Both the position numbers and the translations under genes were made by a program. 64,000 bases of DNA from contig NZ_JASBRQ010000044.1 of NCBI RefSeq assembly GCF_030149425.1, positions 1 through 64,000 of the forward strand, in the 5' to 3' direction. Of the stretch, positions 37,873-47,682 are shown piece by piece (within the stretch, counting starts at the first letter, position 1; each line of letters begins with the position of its first letter). The notes below the pieces were generated by a model. The model ran no database searches. It had not been told where the DNA came from and saw only the letters and a program-made list of their open reading frames with translations. Origin of the DNA: Maricaulis sp. GTDB lineage: Bacteria > Pseudomonadota > Alphaproteobacteria > Caulobacterales > Maricaulaceae.

Positions 37873-40800
37873 TCGTTTATCTCCCCGTCCGGCGCGTCCC
37901 GGCGCCGGGTAATCGTGTAGGTCGCGCCCGCGGTGAGCGGTTCGTTCAGCTCGGTCAAAGCGCCGTCGGGCCAGCGAATGGTCAGCCGCGTGGCCGCGCT
38001 CGCATCGCCCAGTCCGAAATGCGCTACCGGCGCATCGAAAGACATGAAACCGCCGCCCAGCTGCAATTCGCGCATCTGAGCCCCGGTCTCGGTGCTCAGC
38101 TCGATGCGTGCCCCGATTGCATCGCGATTACCGGTCTCATCGACAAGTCGGATCGCCACAGCATTGGCATCCTGGAGGTTATTGCGGAAATGCACGGGCG
38201 GACCGTTGACCGGCACGGTGACAATGTCGAGATCGCCATCGCCGTCAAGGTCTGCCAGTGATGCCGCCGCCGTCATCAAATAGTCTTCCAACCCCCATTG
38301 CGGTGTGAGCTCTTCGAAATCCCCATTCCCGCGATTGCGTAGAAAAATATTGGACGGGGTGACTTCGTTGGGCACCCAGGTGCCGTTGACAATGTAGACG
38401 TCCTGCCAGCCATCGAGATCGAAATCCCCGGTCGAGACATCCCAGCTCCAGCCGCCGATCTCGAGGCCGCGGGCCTCGGCGGTTTCCTCGTAACGCCCGT
38501 CATCACCGCGCTCCAGGAGAACATTGCGGGCCAGAATTTGACGCACGGCCTCATCCTGTTCACGCGCTGTCATCGCCCGGGTCGGCCAGAAATGGATGTC
38601 GCAATAGGAGCGGATGCGCGATTGGTCAGCCGCGATCAGGCGGCACAGACTGGGATCATTACTCTGAATGGCCAGGTCCTTGATCATCATCGCCCGACAT
38701 TCCGCCTGCATCACTCCAGAGAGTTCGCTACACCGCCGTGCATTCGCCGGGTCAAGGCTGTTTCCGGCCCGGTACCAGCTCTTGATATCGATATTCTGCT
38801 GGCAGGTGGCCCGATCCTCGGCGCGTTCAATGTCGAGGCAATAATTCTCGATCGGCTGCATGCGCAGGCGGCTGGAAATGCCTGATGCCCGCCCGGCAAT
38901 CTGCGCCGCGTAGAGCTCCATCTCACCGTCATTGGTCAAATCCACCGCGCTGAGCGACATGGTGGTGGTCGTCGTCATCGGGATGACGCCGTCCTGATAG
39001 GTTATGGCGTCAAACCCGCCGCTCCCGTCACCAATGTAGAAATAATCCGGCACCTCGAAATCATTTCCGACGATGAGGTCGAGATCGGCGTCATTGTCGA
39101 TATCGCTCAACAGGATGGACAGGGTCTCACCGGGAATGCCGGGCAGATCGCGATACACCTCGCCGCTCATGCGCCCGCCATCATTGAAGACAATGCGATT
39201 GCGCGATTCCTCGCCTGGTACGCGGCGATACCAGCCCGCCGCCCAATTCCCCAGAGCCGCATCGATATAGCCGTCGCGATCAACATCGCCGAAGCTTGCA
39301 GCCAGAACCAGCGGCGCATTCTCGCGATTGGCCACGCGGCGCATTTGCGAGGCGTCAAACCGGCCGCCTGCATTGGGCAGAATATAGAGGCCTTCTCGAT
39401 AAGTGGTCAGGAACAGGTCGGGGAAGCCGGAATTGTCGATATCGACCAGCACGGCGTTGAAAACCGGCATATCCGCAACCTGGCCCAGTTCGAGCGGCAT
39501 GCGGGAAAACTGGCCGCTACCGTCATTGGCGTAGAGATACAGCCCGCCACGCGTCGAAGCGAAGACCAGATCGACATCGCCGTCGCCATCTATATCGCCC
39601 GAGGAGACGCTACGCCCCTCCCAATAGGGCGGCCACATATCGCCAAAGGAAAACTCGACGCCGTGATCAATGCCGATATGCCAGGCCTCCTGGCGGGTGA
39701 ATACGGTGTCGGCTGCGGGCGACGCCGGATTAAAGGGTGTGCTGGACAGCTCGATCCGGCTGGCCGCCGGCGCACCCGCCGCGGGCAAGGCCGCAACTGG
39801 CTCGCTGATGGTTACGCGCTGCAACGCTTCGGTCTCGACCTGCTCAATGGGCGCACTCAACAGATCGAGAGCCTGGGCCGTCTGGTAACGGTGCCAGGCA
39901 TCCGCGCCGAACCCCGCGATCAGGCCGAGCGCCGCCACCATGGCGGCCAGCAACCAGGCCGCACGCCAGCCAATCACGCCGCCGACAATGAGGAAGGAGT
40001 AGACAGAGAACGTGCCCAGGGTGAAGACCAGGGTCATGACATAGCCATGGCCGACGCCGGAATTCATCAGCGCTCCGGAGACCACCACGTCAAAACCGAT
40101 CGGCACCGGGAAGAAAGTCCCGGCCAGCGCGGCTATGATCAGCAGTAGCGGGCTCGACTCGCGTCCGGCCAGAGCATCGGGCGGTAACAGATTGGCCACC
40201 AGCGCACCAAGCACACCGGCCAGGATCATCAGCGGTACGGCCGTGCGGATGATGAACCAGAGATTTCGCGCATAATCCCGGGCGAAAGCCGACAGGGCCG
40301 AGGTCAGATCTTCCTCAAGAAGGAGTGCGTCCTCGTTGTCTTCTTGCGCTGCCGGTGCGGCCGGCGCCTCCCGCCCGTCATCAACTGTCCTGAGGAGTTT
40401 TTCCGGCGGGATGAAGCGGCAGAGGATAGGTACACCGATCAGGATCACCAGCAGGCTGAGCGCCACCTTGGTCGCCGCGATGTAGAAGGGCAGGATCGAG
40501 AAGGCCATCGTCAGGACGACGAAATTCAAGGTCGGTGATGCAACCATGGCCGACAGGGTCGTTTCGGCCCGGGACCCGCCCTGGTACAGCCCCTTGGCGA
40601 TCGGCGCGGCGCAGTTGACGCAGACACCGAGCGGGGCCCCTAAAACCATGCCGTAGAGCGAATTGGCAAAGGGACCGGAGAAACTCCGCCGCCGCAAATA
40701 GCCGAGCAAGGTTAGGAAAGCGGCCCCCATGAGCAGGCCGAACGTCATGCCCTTCTTATTGGTATCGATCCAGTTGACCGAGGAATAGGACCAACGTTGC

Positions 40801-41009
40801 AGGAAGGGCTGGTCCGGGGTCACCGGAATAACCGCCTCGAAGCTGAGCGGGTCCTCCAGCGTGATCGCACCGGACATCATCGCCTTTTCATCCAGCGACG
40901 GATAGCGCGAACCAGTCCAGAACATGACCGCCAAGACGATGACCAGTAGGCCGGCCAATGCCAGGCGGACATACCGGCCCTGATCGGATCGCAGTGTCAG
41001 CGTCGTCAT
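37869..41009 (-). CDS. fusion: DUF318/ArsP-like permease + FG-GAP/VCBS repeats + ASPIC/UnbV C-terminus
   Basis: Polytopic N-terminus with GVCVNCAAPIAKG; D-x-D-x-D-G FG-GAP motifs (DIDGDGDVDLVFAS, DFDLDGWQDVYIVN); C-terminal LGDASAATRLTIRWPDGALTEL. Confidence 0.85.
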   Translation of the reverse strand: MTTLTLRSDQGRYVRLALAGLLVIVLAVMFWTGSRYPSLDEKAMMSGAITLEDPLSFEAVIPVTPDQPFLQRWSYSSVNWIDTNKKGMTFGLLMGAAFLTLLGYLRRRSFSGPFANSLYGMVLGAPLGVCVNCAAPIAKGLYQGGSRAETTLSAMVASPTLNFVVLTMAFSILPFYIAATKVALSLLVILIGVPILCRFIPPEKLLRTVDDGREAPAAPAAQEDNEDALLLEEDLTSALSAFARDYARNLWFIIRTAVPLMILAGVLGALVANLLPPDALAGRESSPLLLIIAALAGTFFPVPIGFDVVVSGALMNSGVGHGYVMTLVFTLGTFSVYSFLIVGGVIGWRAAWLLAAMVAALGLIAGFGADAWHRYQTAQALDLLSAPIEQVETEALQRVTISEPVAALPAAGAPAASRIELSSTPFNPASPAADTVFTRQEAWHIGIDHGVEFSFGDMWPPYWEGRSVSSGDIDGDGDVDLVFASTRGGLYLYANDGSGQFSRMPLELGQVADMPVFNAVLVDIDNSGFPDLFLTTYREGLYILPNAGGRFDASQMRRVANRENAPLVLAASFGDVDRDGYIDAALGNWAAGWYRRVPGEESRNRIVFNDGGRMSGEVYRDLPGIPGETLSILLSDIDNDADLDLIVGNDFEVPDYFYIGDGSGGFDAITYQDGVIPMTTTTTMSLSAVDLTNDGEMELYAAQIAGRASGISSRLRMQPIENYCLDIERAEDRATCQQNIDIKSWYRAGNSLDPANARRCSELSGVMQAECRAMMIKDLAIQSNDPSLCRLIAADQSRIRSYCDIHFWPTRAMTAREQDEAVRQILARNVLLERGDDGRYEETAEARGLEIGGWSWDVSTGDFDLDGWQDVYIVNGTWVPNEVTPSNIFLRNRGNGDFEELTPQWGLEDYLMTAAASLADLDGDGDLDIVTVPVNGPPVHFRNNLQDANAVAIRLVDETGNRDAIGARIELSTETGAQMRELQLGGGFMSFDAPVAHFGLGDASAATRLTIRWPDGALTELNEPLTAGATYTITRRRDAPDGEINE

Positions 41010-41803
41010 GCTGCCCCCTCCGAGTTACAGGCCAGACCGGCAAACGTCTCCGGTGCAGCAACCACCCACTCGAACGGCCGCGTCTCGCTGGCACCGAAAT
41101 GCGCCAAGGCGAAGCGCTCACGGCTCCGGCCACCCTCGCTGTCCACGCGTGCCGTAAGGGCAACCCGCACACCGGTGAGATCGTTGAGATCTCCACTCAG
41201 GCCGGTCTGGTCCTGTGGCAATGGCGTGCCGCCAAACACGGTCAGGGCCGGGGCCAGACAGGACCACAGACCGGGCCCCATACCGCGCACCGCCAGCAAT
41301 TCCTCGACCGAAACAAAGGGACGGTTGGCCGGCTTGCGCGGCCAAGTTTCCGGATAGATCTCCGCTTCTCCGCCTGCGCTACGAGGCCGGGTGTCATTAT
41401 CGCGCCAGTCGAGAATGCGTTGGGCCAGCTGGCGCGCCCTGTCAGGCTCCAATCCGGCCCGCAGCAAGAGTGCGGTCCAGCGCGCCTCATCCGCCATATT
41501 GATATCCATCAGCCCCTGCTGCCGAGCCAGGTCCACGGTGACCACCGCGTCATCGACCGGGAAGCTGCGCGGCAGATCGCGTACCGCTGCGCGTCCGGCC
41601 AGGGCCAGATCGAACGCCACCAGGTCGAGCGCCGAGCTCAATTGAGCGTCCAGCCGGCTGTCGAGGCGCTGGGCGGCGGTCGACCGGGCCTGTTGCTGCA
41701 CCATCGCCGTTGCGCCGGCCAGCAGCACCGCGACAAGCAGCGAGGTCCACAGCACGAAGAGTAAGGCGCTGCCTGTGTCTTTGCGGGTCCGGTCGCGGGT
41801 CAT
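41006..41803 (-). CDS. gspK: type II secretion minor pseudopilin GspK
   Basis: GSALLFVLWTSLLVAVLLA N-terminus, NMADEARWTALLLRAGLEPDRARQLAQRILDWRDND, SVEELLAVRGM. Confidence 0.85.
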   Translation of the reverse strand: MTRDRTRKDTGSALLFVLWTSLLVAVLLAGATAMVQQQARSTAAQRLDSRLDAQLSSALDLVAFDLALAGRAAVRDLPRSFPVDDAVVTVDLARQQGLMDINMADEARWTALLLRAGLEPDRARQLAQRILDWRDNDTRPRSAGGEAEIYPETWPRKPANRPFVSVEELLAVRGMGPGLWSCLAPALTVFGGTPLPQDQTGLSGDLNDLTGVRVALTARVDSEGGRSRERFALAHFGASETRPFEWVVAAPETFAGLACNSEGAA

Positions 41804-41808
41804 GGCTC

Positions 41809-43851
41809 TTAATCGAACAGGTCGGGCTGGCGGGCTTCCAGGGCTTCAAGTTCGCGCCGCATATGCGACAGCGCGTCTTCGGCATCTTGATCGTTTTCGA
41901 TAATCCTCGGCGTGAGGAAGATCACAAGTTCGCTGCGTTCACTGCTCAAGGCGCGGTCCTTGAACGCATTACCGACGCCGGGGATCCGGCTCAGAAGCGG
42001 GATACCGCTTTCATTGTCGGAATGGCTTTCGCGGATCAGCCCGCCCAGAGCGATCGTGCGCTCGGAGCGCACCGCGACCGTCGAGGTGAACTCAAGGGTC
42101 TGAATGGTCGGACTGTCGATCCCGGACGTGGTGGTCGGGCGCACGCTGGAGACTTCCTGGTCCACTTCCAGCACGACAACACCGGACGCATTGATCCGCG
42201 GGGTTACTTCGAGGATCACGCCGGTATCCCGCATCTCAATGGTCGAGATCAAAGGCGCATTGGGGTCGGTCACCGCCGAAGCCGTCTGCGTCACGATCGG
42301 CACTTCATCGCCAACGCGAAGATTAGCGGTCTGGTTGTTCTGCACCATGATCGAGGGGGCAGAGAGAACGGTCACATCGGTCAGTGAATTCAGCGCCGAC
42401 AGCGTCGCCGTGAGATCGGCGCCGGTGAAGGCATAGTTGAAACCCGGGAAGGTCGGACTGGTCGAACCGGTCGCGCTATCAGTGAAGGAGATGTTGGACG
42501 TGCCGTCACCGCTCTGGCTCTCGAAGAACCAGCGCACTCCGAAATTCAAGCCGTCAACCAGGCGGACCTCGGCAATCGTCGCCTCGATCAGAACCTGTGG
42601 CGGCATCACGTCCATGCGGTCGAGCAGTTCGAGGATTTCCCGGTACTCCTGATCCGTCGCGCGGATGATCAGCGCATTGTTGAGCTGATCGGGAATGATC
42701 GCGAGCCGGCCTTCCGGCCCCTCATCCTCGACCTCGCCGGCACTGGCGCTGCGTTCGGAGGCCAGAGTGCTCTGGAATACCGCACCATCGCCCGCCGCTC
42801 CGCCGGCAAAAGCCGCCGTGATCTGAGACGCCAGGGTGGCAGCCGGCGCATTGCGGGCCGTGTAATAGCGCAGCCGGCGTTCATCGCCGCCGGACGGTGT
42901 GTCAAAACGTTCAACCAGCTCGCGCACCTGTTCAAAGGCGCTGCGGTCACGGGCGGCCACAAAGAGGAGGTTGGGGCGCGGCAGTGCAATTGTACGCACA
43001 GCGCCCGATGCCATGCCCATGCCGGTCAGCACGGCATCGACCTCGGTCTTGGCCGCCGACGCGTTGACGAAACGCAGCTCATACATGCCGAAGACGCGAT
43101 CGGTCAGGAAAGGCCGATCGAAAGTGCGCACGGCATCCTGCGCGGCGCGGACTTCGGACGCCGGCCCGGCAAGCACCAGCACGCCTTCTTCATCACGCGG
43201 CACCGCCTGGATGCGCGTCGACAGGAAAGGGTCGATCAGGGTCAGGATGGCGCTCGGATCTGTATGCTCAATCGGTAGAACCAAACCGCCATAGCCGATC
43301 TGACCGCTACCGCTCAGATTGGCCCGCACCTCACCCGATTGCGTCAGGAGAAATCCGGATTCACGCTCGACCAGGGCATAACCGCTCTCTGACAAAACCG
43401 TTTCCAGTGCTGTCAGCGCCGTGCGGACAGAGGTCGGCTCGGCGGCGGTCAGCGTGATACGGCCTTCAACGCCCGTCGCCACCATAACCGGCTGCCCCAG
43501 GGCCTCTTCGATAATCGCGCGCACGGCATCAACGACCGGGGCATCGACGAATTCCAGGCGCATCGTGCGCTCATCCAGGGCCGATCCGCCGCGGCGCGAC
43601 AGTGCGTTTCGCGCATTACGCTCCTGGTAGAAGACCAGACGCTCAGGATCGACAACAGGCTCCGCCTCCGGCTGGGCCGCTGCCGGCACCGGGCTGGCAG
43701 GCTCGGGCGCAGGCGCCGACGCCGCCGGTCGCGTTGGCATCGGGGTAACCGCCTGCTGGGTTCCCGGCAGGCTCAGGCCCGTCGCACAGCCCGAAAGAGC
43801 GAGCGCCGACAAGGCTGCGGCAAGCCCCCTGTAATAGCGGTAAATTTTCAT
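41809..43851 (-). CDS. gspD: type II secretion secretin GspD
   Basis: Lipoprotein-like N-terminus, N-domains, secretin core QVLIEATIAEVRLVDGLNFGVRW, VTPRINASGVVVLEVDQEVSSV, IALGGLIRE. Confidence 0.95.
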   Translation of the reverse strand: MKIYRYYRGLAAALSALALSGCATGLSLPGTQQAVTPMPTRPAASAPAPEPASPVPAAAQPEAEPVVDPERLVFYQERNARNALSRRGGSALDERTMRLEFVDAPVVDAVRAIIEEALGQPVMVATGVEGRITLTAAEPTSVRTALTALETVLSESGYALVERESGFLLTQSGEVRANLSGSGQIGYGGLVLPIEHTDPSAILTLIDPFLSTRIQAVPRDEEGVLVLAGPASEVRAAQDAVRTFDRPFLTDRVFGMYELRFVNASAAKTEVDAVLTGMGMASGAVRTIALPRPNLLFVAARDRSAFEQVRELVERFDTPSGGDERRLRYYTARNAPAATLASQITAAFAGGAAGDGAVFQSTLASERSASAGEVEDEGPEGRLAIIPDQLNNALIIRATDQEYREILELLDRMDVMPPQVLIEATIAEVRLVDGLNFGVRWFFESQSGDGTSNISFTDSATGSTSPTFPGFNYAFTGADLTATLSALNSLTDVTVLSAPSIMVQNNQTANLRVGDEVPIVTQTASAVTDPNAPLISTIEMRDTGVILEVTPRINASGVVVLEVDQEVSSVRPTTTSGIDSPTIQTLEFTSTVAVRSERTIALGGLIRESHSDNESGIPLLSRIPGVGNAFKDRALSSERSELVIFLTPRIIENDQDAEDALSHMRRELEALEARQPDLFD

Positions 43852-43913
43852 ACGCTCCCCCTGCACAGCGTGCAGCTTAGACGCAATCTGTAAGCGTCTC
43901 CAGCGAATTAACC

Positions 43914-44336
43914 TTACTGATCCAGCTGCAGCAAGACCGTTTCAGGACCACGCGCGAAACGGGCTCCGCGTGCGGTTATCTCAACCAGATCAAAGCCGTC
44001 CAACTGCTCACCCAGACGCAAGGACACCACACCGTCAAACCCCGAGACCAACACCACGGTTTGATCGTCTGTCTCCACCAATCCGATCAGCCGGTAATCG
44101 GCCAGCGGCGAGGCCTGAATGATGGCTTGAGACCGGGCCTGGGTGCGCCCCGGCCGTAGCCATTGCGCCAAGGGCTCCAGTGATGCGGTTTCGGACGCAT
44201 GCCGCCCATGCTCACCATGATCGTCGGCCGTGCTCAGGCCTGGACCGGACAGGCCGGGCCAATACGCTCCGACCGCCCCGATCATGAGCACGAGTGTGAT
44301 GCCGATAGCGGCAAGATCAGCCCGTTCACGCAGCAT
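43914..44336 (-). CDS. gspC: GspC-like inner-membrane protein, short (HR domain only)
   Basis: TM then ASPLADYRLIGLVETDDQTVVLVSGFDGVVSLRLGEQLDGFDLVEIT; position in T2SS operon. Confidence 0.7.
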   Translation of the reverse strand: MLRERADLAAIGITLVLMIGAVGAYWPGLSGPGLSTADDHGEHGRHASETASLEPLAQWLRPGRTQARSQAIIQASPLADYRLIGLVETDDQTVVLVSGFDGVVSLRLGEQLDGFDLVEITARGARFARGPETVLLQLDQ

Positions 44337-44886
44337 TGCCGGCCTCCAGCTGATATCGGCAGGCAATGGTCAGGCTGACCCGGATCCGGCCATCGGCCAG
44401 GGCCAGCAATTCCAGCTCCATGACATCAAGATCAATCAGCGCCGGCCCGGACAGCAAGCCCAGAGCCGTATCGGCATCGGCGATAAAGACGATATCAGCC
44501 GCCAGGCTCGCCGCCTCGGTGGTCAATGGCAGCTCGTAGATCTCGCTCTGCCCCAGGGCATTGGCCGGGGCGCCGGCGAGCGCCTCGGCGAACACGGTCA
44601 ACCCGGATGCCAGCTCTCGCTCGGCGACAGACCGGGACAGGCGCATATCCAGCGCGCTATGTTCAAGCCGCGCCGCGGCGAGGGTCGCTTCAAGCGCTTC
44701 GGCAAGGCGTGTCTCGGCCGCTCCAAGCCGCTCGATTTCCGTTTTGAGGCTGGCCCGGGCTTCCAGGCCTTCACCCAGCTCGCGTGCCGCCAGCGCCAGC
44801 GGCAAGGCCAGCAGTATCATGAACACTGGCAGAAGCAGCGCACCGGCAAAACGCATCATGCCCGGCTGCGGACTAGTCGGCATCAT
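44326..44886 (-). CDS. gspM: GspM-like protein
   Basis: Single TM plus coiled coil and ferredoxin-like domain; directly after gspL. Confidence 0.65.
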   Translation of the reverse strand: MMPTSPQPGMMRFAGALLLPVFMILLALPLALAARELGEGLEARASLKTEIERLGAAETRLAEALEATLAAARLEHSALDMRLSRSVAERELASGLTVFAEALAGAPANALGQSEIYELPLTTEAASLAADIVFIADADTALGLLSGPALIDLDVMELELLALADGRIRVSLTIACRYQLEAGNAA

Positions 44887-45826
44887 CGACCTCCGGGTAA
44901 AGCGGCACCACCAGCCGGGTCTGGCGGAAATCCACCGGACCATCATGGAACTGACCGTCGAGCACGATCTGATCGCCACCGTCATAGCGCAGACGGTGCA
45001 CACTATCGGGCCGCTCCGGGTCGAGGGCTGCTATTGCAGCCACGTCCAATACATGGGCCAGAACCGGCGCCGGCGCGCTGGCGATGGCCTCAAGCGCTTC
45101 AGCGCGCGCGCGCAATTGGCGGATATCAGCGATGGCAGCGGCTCGGGCGCTGTCCGCTTCGCTATTGGCGATTTCGACCTGACTGCTCCAGCTGACCAGG
45201 CAAACCAGCAAGGCGGCATAAACAAGTCCGGCCCGACGCAGGAATTTGAGCGCACCATCCCAGGGCCGGTGGGCGCCGAAAACGAAACGCGGCGCGCCAT
45301 CCGCGCCGGTTTCCCCAGCAATCCGGCCGCTGGAAAACCCATCCAGCGCCTCCAGCGCGGCGTCGTAATCGGCACGCCGCACCAGGGCCAACTCGATCTC
45401 GGCCATGCCGTCGGCCTCACTCACCACCTCATAGGCAAATGCGACTTCGGCCGGCGGCAGGGGGGAAAGCTCTGCCAGCCGCAAGGCCACAGCTCGGCGA
45501 CCGCGACGTAACGCTGCCGCAGAAATCCGGTCCCGGCGCCGAAATTGCCGCCCGGGAGCGATCAGGACGAGGCGTGCAGGGGCATCGGCAGCAGGCAGGC
45601 CGTCTCGATAAACCGGCGCCCCGAGCCAGGAATGTTCGAGCAAACCGCGGGCACGTTCAACGCAGTCACCGCTGATCTCGACGACCTCGCTTCGGTCACG
45701 GCGCCCCCAACGGGTCAGCCCGGCCGGCAGCACAGCACGCAGATCCGCGAGGCGGGCCGATACAAACCCGGCCAGCGCGGTCAGCCCTTCCTGGAAGGCG
45801 GTCTGGGACATTCTCAGCTCAGCCAT
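44873..45826 (-). CDS. gspL: GspL-like protein
   Basis: Actin-like cytoplasmic region, TM LVYAALLVCLVSWS, periplasmic domain; operon position. Confidence 0.7.
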   Translation of the reverse strand: MAELRMSQTAFQEGLTALAGFVSARLADLRAVLPAGLTRWGRRDRSEVVEISGDCVERARGLLEHSWLGAPVYRDGLPAADAPARLVLIAPGRQFRRRDRISAAALRRGRRAVALRLAELSPLPPAEVAFAYEVVSEADGMAEIELALVRRADYDAALEALDGFSSGRIAGETGADGAPRFVFGAHRPWDGALKFLRRAGLVYAALLVCLVSWSSQVEIANSEADSARAAAIADIRQLRARAEALEAIASAPAPVLAHVLDVAAIAALDPERPDSVHRLRYDGGDQIVLDGQFHDGPVDFRQTRLVVPLYPEVDDAD

Positions 45827-46421
45827 TCAGGCAAGCCCCCGCATCACTGTCGAAATCGCACTCAAAACTGGCGCCGCCGCCGACCAAGGCTTCAATACGC
45901 CAGACGCCACGCCCCGGCTCCTCCATCTCAAGCCTGACCAGGCGCGGCAGGCCGGGGCCGGTCCAGCTCGGATACCAGGCCGCACGATCCGTGTTCTCCA
46001 ATTTACCGTAATAGGCCAGCCGGGCCCGCGATAGGCCGTCAATCAGCACGACGTCATCGCTATTGGCATTGATCGCCCCCAGAGGAGTGAGCGTCATTGT
46101 CACGACACCGCCCTCCGCACGCAGTTGAATCCGGGCCGGCGTCATACGTCCCGGCAATTGCGCCAGGGTGCGCAGCCCGTCCGGCGTTCCCTCGAACTGG
46201 TCGCCAGCCAGGTCGGGCCCACGATAAGTATAAGTCAGGGCATCGCGCAGCGTCTCATTCAGCAGCAATCGGCTCTCCTGCCCGCCGGCAAGACGCACCA
46301 CCCCGGCCTGGGCGTCAGCGATACCGCGCAATACCAGGACCAGGCCGACCGAGATCGAGGCCATCAGAGCCAGACCCACAAGCGCTTCAATCAGAGTAAA
46401 TCCGGCCTGACGCGCGGTCAT
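45819..46421 (-). CDS. gspJ: GspJ minor pseudopilin
   Basis: MTARQAGFTLIEALVGLALMASISVGLVLVLRG prepilin signal. Confidence 0.82.
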   Translation of the reverse strand: MTARQAGFTLIEALVGLALMASISVGLVLVLRGIADAQAGVVRLAGGQESRLLLNETLRDALTYTYRGPDLAGDQFEGTPDGLRTLAQLPGRMTPARIQLRAEGGVVTMTLTPLGAINANSDDVVLIDGLSRARLAYYGKLENTDRAAWYPSWTGPGLPRLVRLEMEEPGRGVWRIEALVGGGASFECDFDSDAGACLNG

Positions 46422-46795
46422 CACCCGCCCTCCGGAACAAGCTGTCCCGCCTCGAGATAAATGATCTCGAAGGTGAGGCCGGACACGCCGGTATGCGTAA
46501 GACTGGCCCGGCTCAGAACCGCGCCCGTACGAGGGTCGACCGGACGGTCGACAGGGGAAATGGCAATTTGCCATTCCGGGTAAAGTTCTGCCGTCGTATC
46601 AGGCGCCAGTCCGGCGCGCAGGCGCGCCGCGATATTCTGGGCTTCAATGGTCGCGCTTTGCACCTCCGCCGCACGCTGACCGGCCCGCAGAGATCCGGTC
46701 ATGCCGCTCATCGCCGTCGCAATCACCGCAGCCGCGATGGCGCTGGCGACCAGCACCTCGGTCAGCACATATCCGCTCTCGCCCGGCCTAGCCAT
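46421..46795 (-). CDS. gspI: GspI minor pseudopilin
   Basis: GESGYVLTEVLVASAIAAAVIATAMSG prepilin-like N-terminus; operon position. Confidence 0.75.
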   Translation of the reverse strand: MARPGESGYVLTEVLVASAIAAAVIATAMSGMTGSLRAGQRAAEVQSATIEAQNIAARLRAGLAPDTTAELYPEWQIAISPVDRPVDPRTGAVLSRASLTHTGVSGLTFEIIYLEAGQLVPEGG

Positions 46796-47258
46796 CCCGC
46801 ACCCGCCCTGTAATGGCATCAACTTCGAGGCGCCTGCTGCCGGCGGCATTGCGCAGTTCAATCTCCAGCGCTGGCCAGGCCAGGCGCTCCGGCGGCAGGA
46901 ATATCTCCTCGGCCGGCTTGAAACCATCGCCATCATCGCGCTGCCAGTGTGCACTCAGCCCGCTTGGCCAGCTGCGCTCCACCTCAAGTATCTCGATCCG
47001 GTAACCGCGGTCATGGATGACGATGACCGCCGCTTCGCCTCGGCCTCGAACCGCCAGGCGCACACGCCGAAGATCATCGGCCAGCACATCGGATTGACGC
47101 TGCAGAGCCCACTCCTGGGAGCGGCCGGACAATGACACGCCGACCAGGGACAGGGCTGTTGCCATGATGGTCAACGCAATCAGCAACTCGAACAGGGTGA
47201 AACCTGCCCGGCGATCATCCAGCCCGGTTGGAGCGTTAGCTGCGTGAGAGATCCGCAT
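46788..47258 (-). CDS. gspH: GspH minor pseudopilin
   Basis: RRAGFTLFELLIALTIMATALSLVGVSLSG prepilin signal. Confidence 0.8.
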   Translation of the reverse strand: MRISHAANAPTGLDDRRAGFTLFELLIALTIMATALSLVGVSLSGRSQEWALQRQSDVLADDLRRVRLAVRGRGEAAVIVIHDRGYRIEILEVERSWPSGLSAHWQRDDGDGFKPAEEIFLPPERLAWPALEIELRNAAGSRRLEVDAITGRVRDG

Positions 47259-47682
47259 TATCGCCCTCGCCACCTTCTTCGCCATCACTGCCCAGCGTAC
47301 GGATAGTGAACTGGTCGCCGGTCTCGCCCAGTTCATAGAGATAGGGCCGGCCCCACGGATCGGTCAGACCAGAGGCCTCGCGGAAGTACGGCCCCTGCCA
47401 CACCGGGTCATTTTCCGGCGCCTCGACCAGGACGATCAGACCATCCTCTTCGCCCGGATAGCGGCCCATATCGATGTAGTAGAGCTCCAGCGCGGTGGCG
47501 ATAGAGGCCATTTGTGCCTCGGCGACCTGGCTGCGTGATTGGCCGAGATAGCGGATCACATTGGGTGCGACGAGAGCCGCCAGAAGGGCCACGATCAGGA
47601 GAACGACGAGAATTTCCAGCAGGGTGATCCCGGCTTCCTTATCACCTCGGACAGCCGGGGTTATCGAAGAATTTTCGGTCAT
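47236..47682 (-). CDS. gspG: GspG major pseudopilin
   Basis: AGITLLEILVVLLIVALLAALVAPNVIRYLGQSRSQVAEAQMASIATALELYYIDMGRYP...DPWGRPYLY. Confidence 0.93.
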   Translation of the reverse strand: MTENSSITPAVRGDKEAGITLLEILVVLLIVALLAALVAPNVIRYLGQSRSQVAEAQMASIATALELYYIDMGRYPGEEDGLIVLVEAPENDPVWQGPYFREASGLTDPWGRPYLYELGETGDQFTIRTLGSDGEEGGEGDNADLSRS

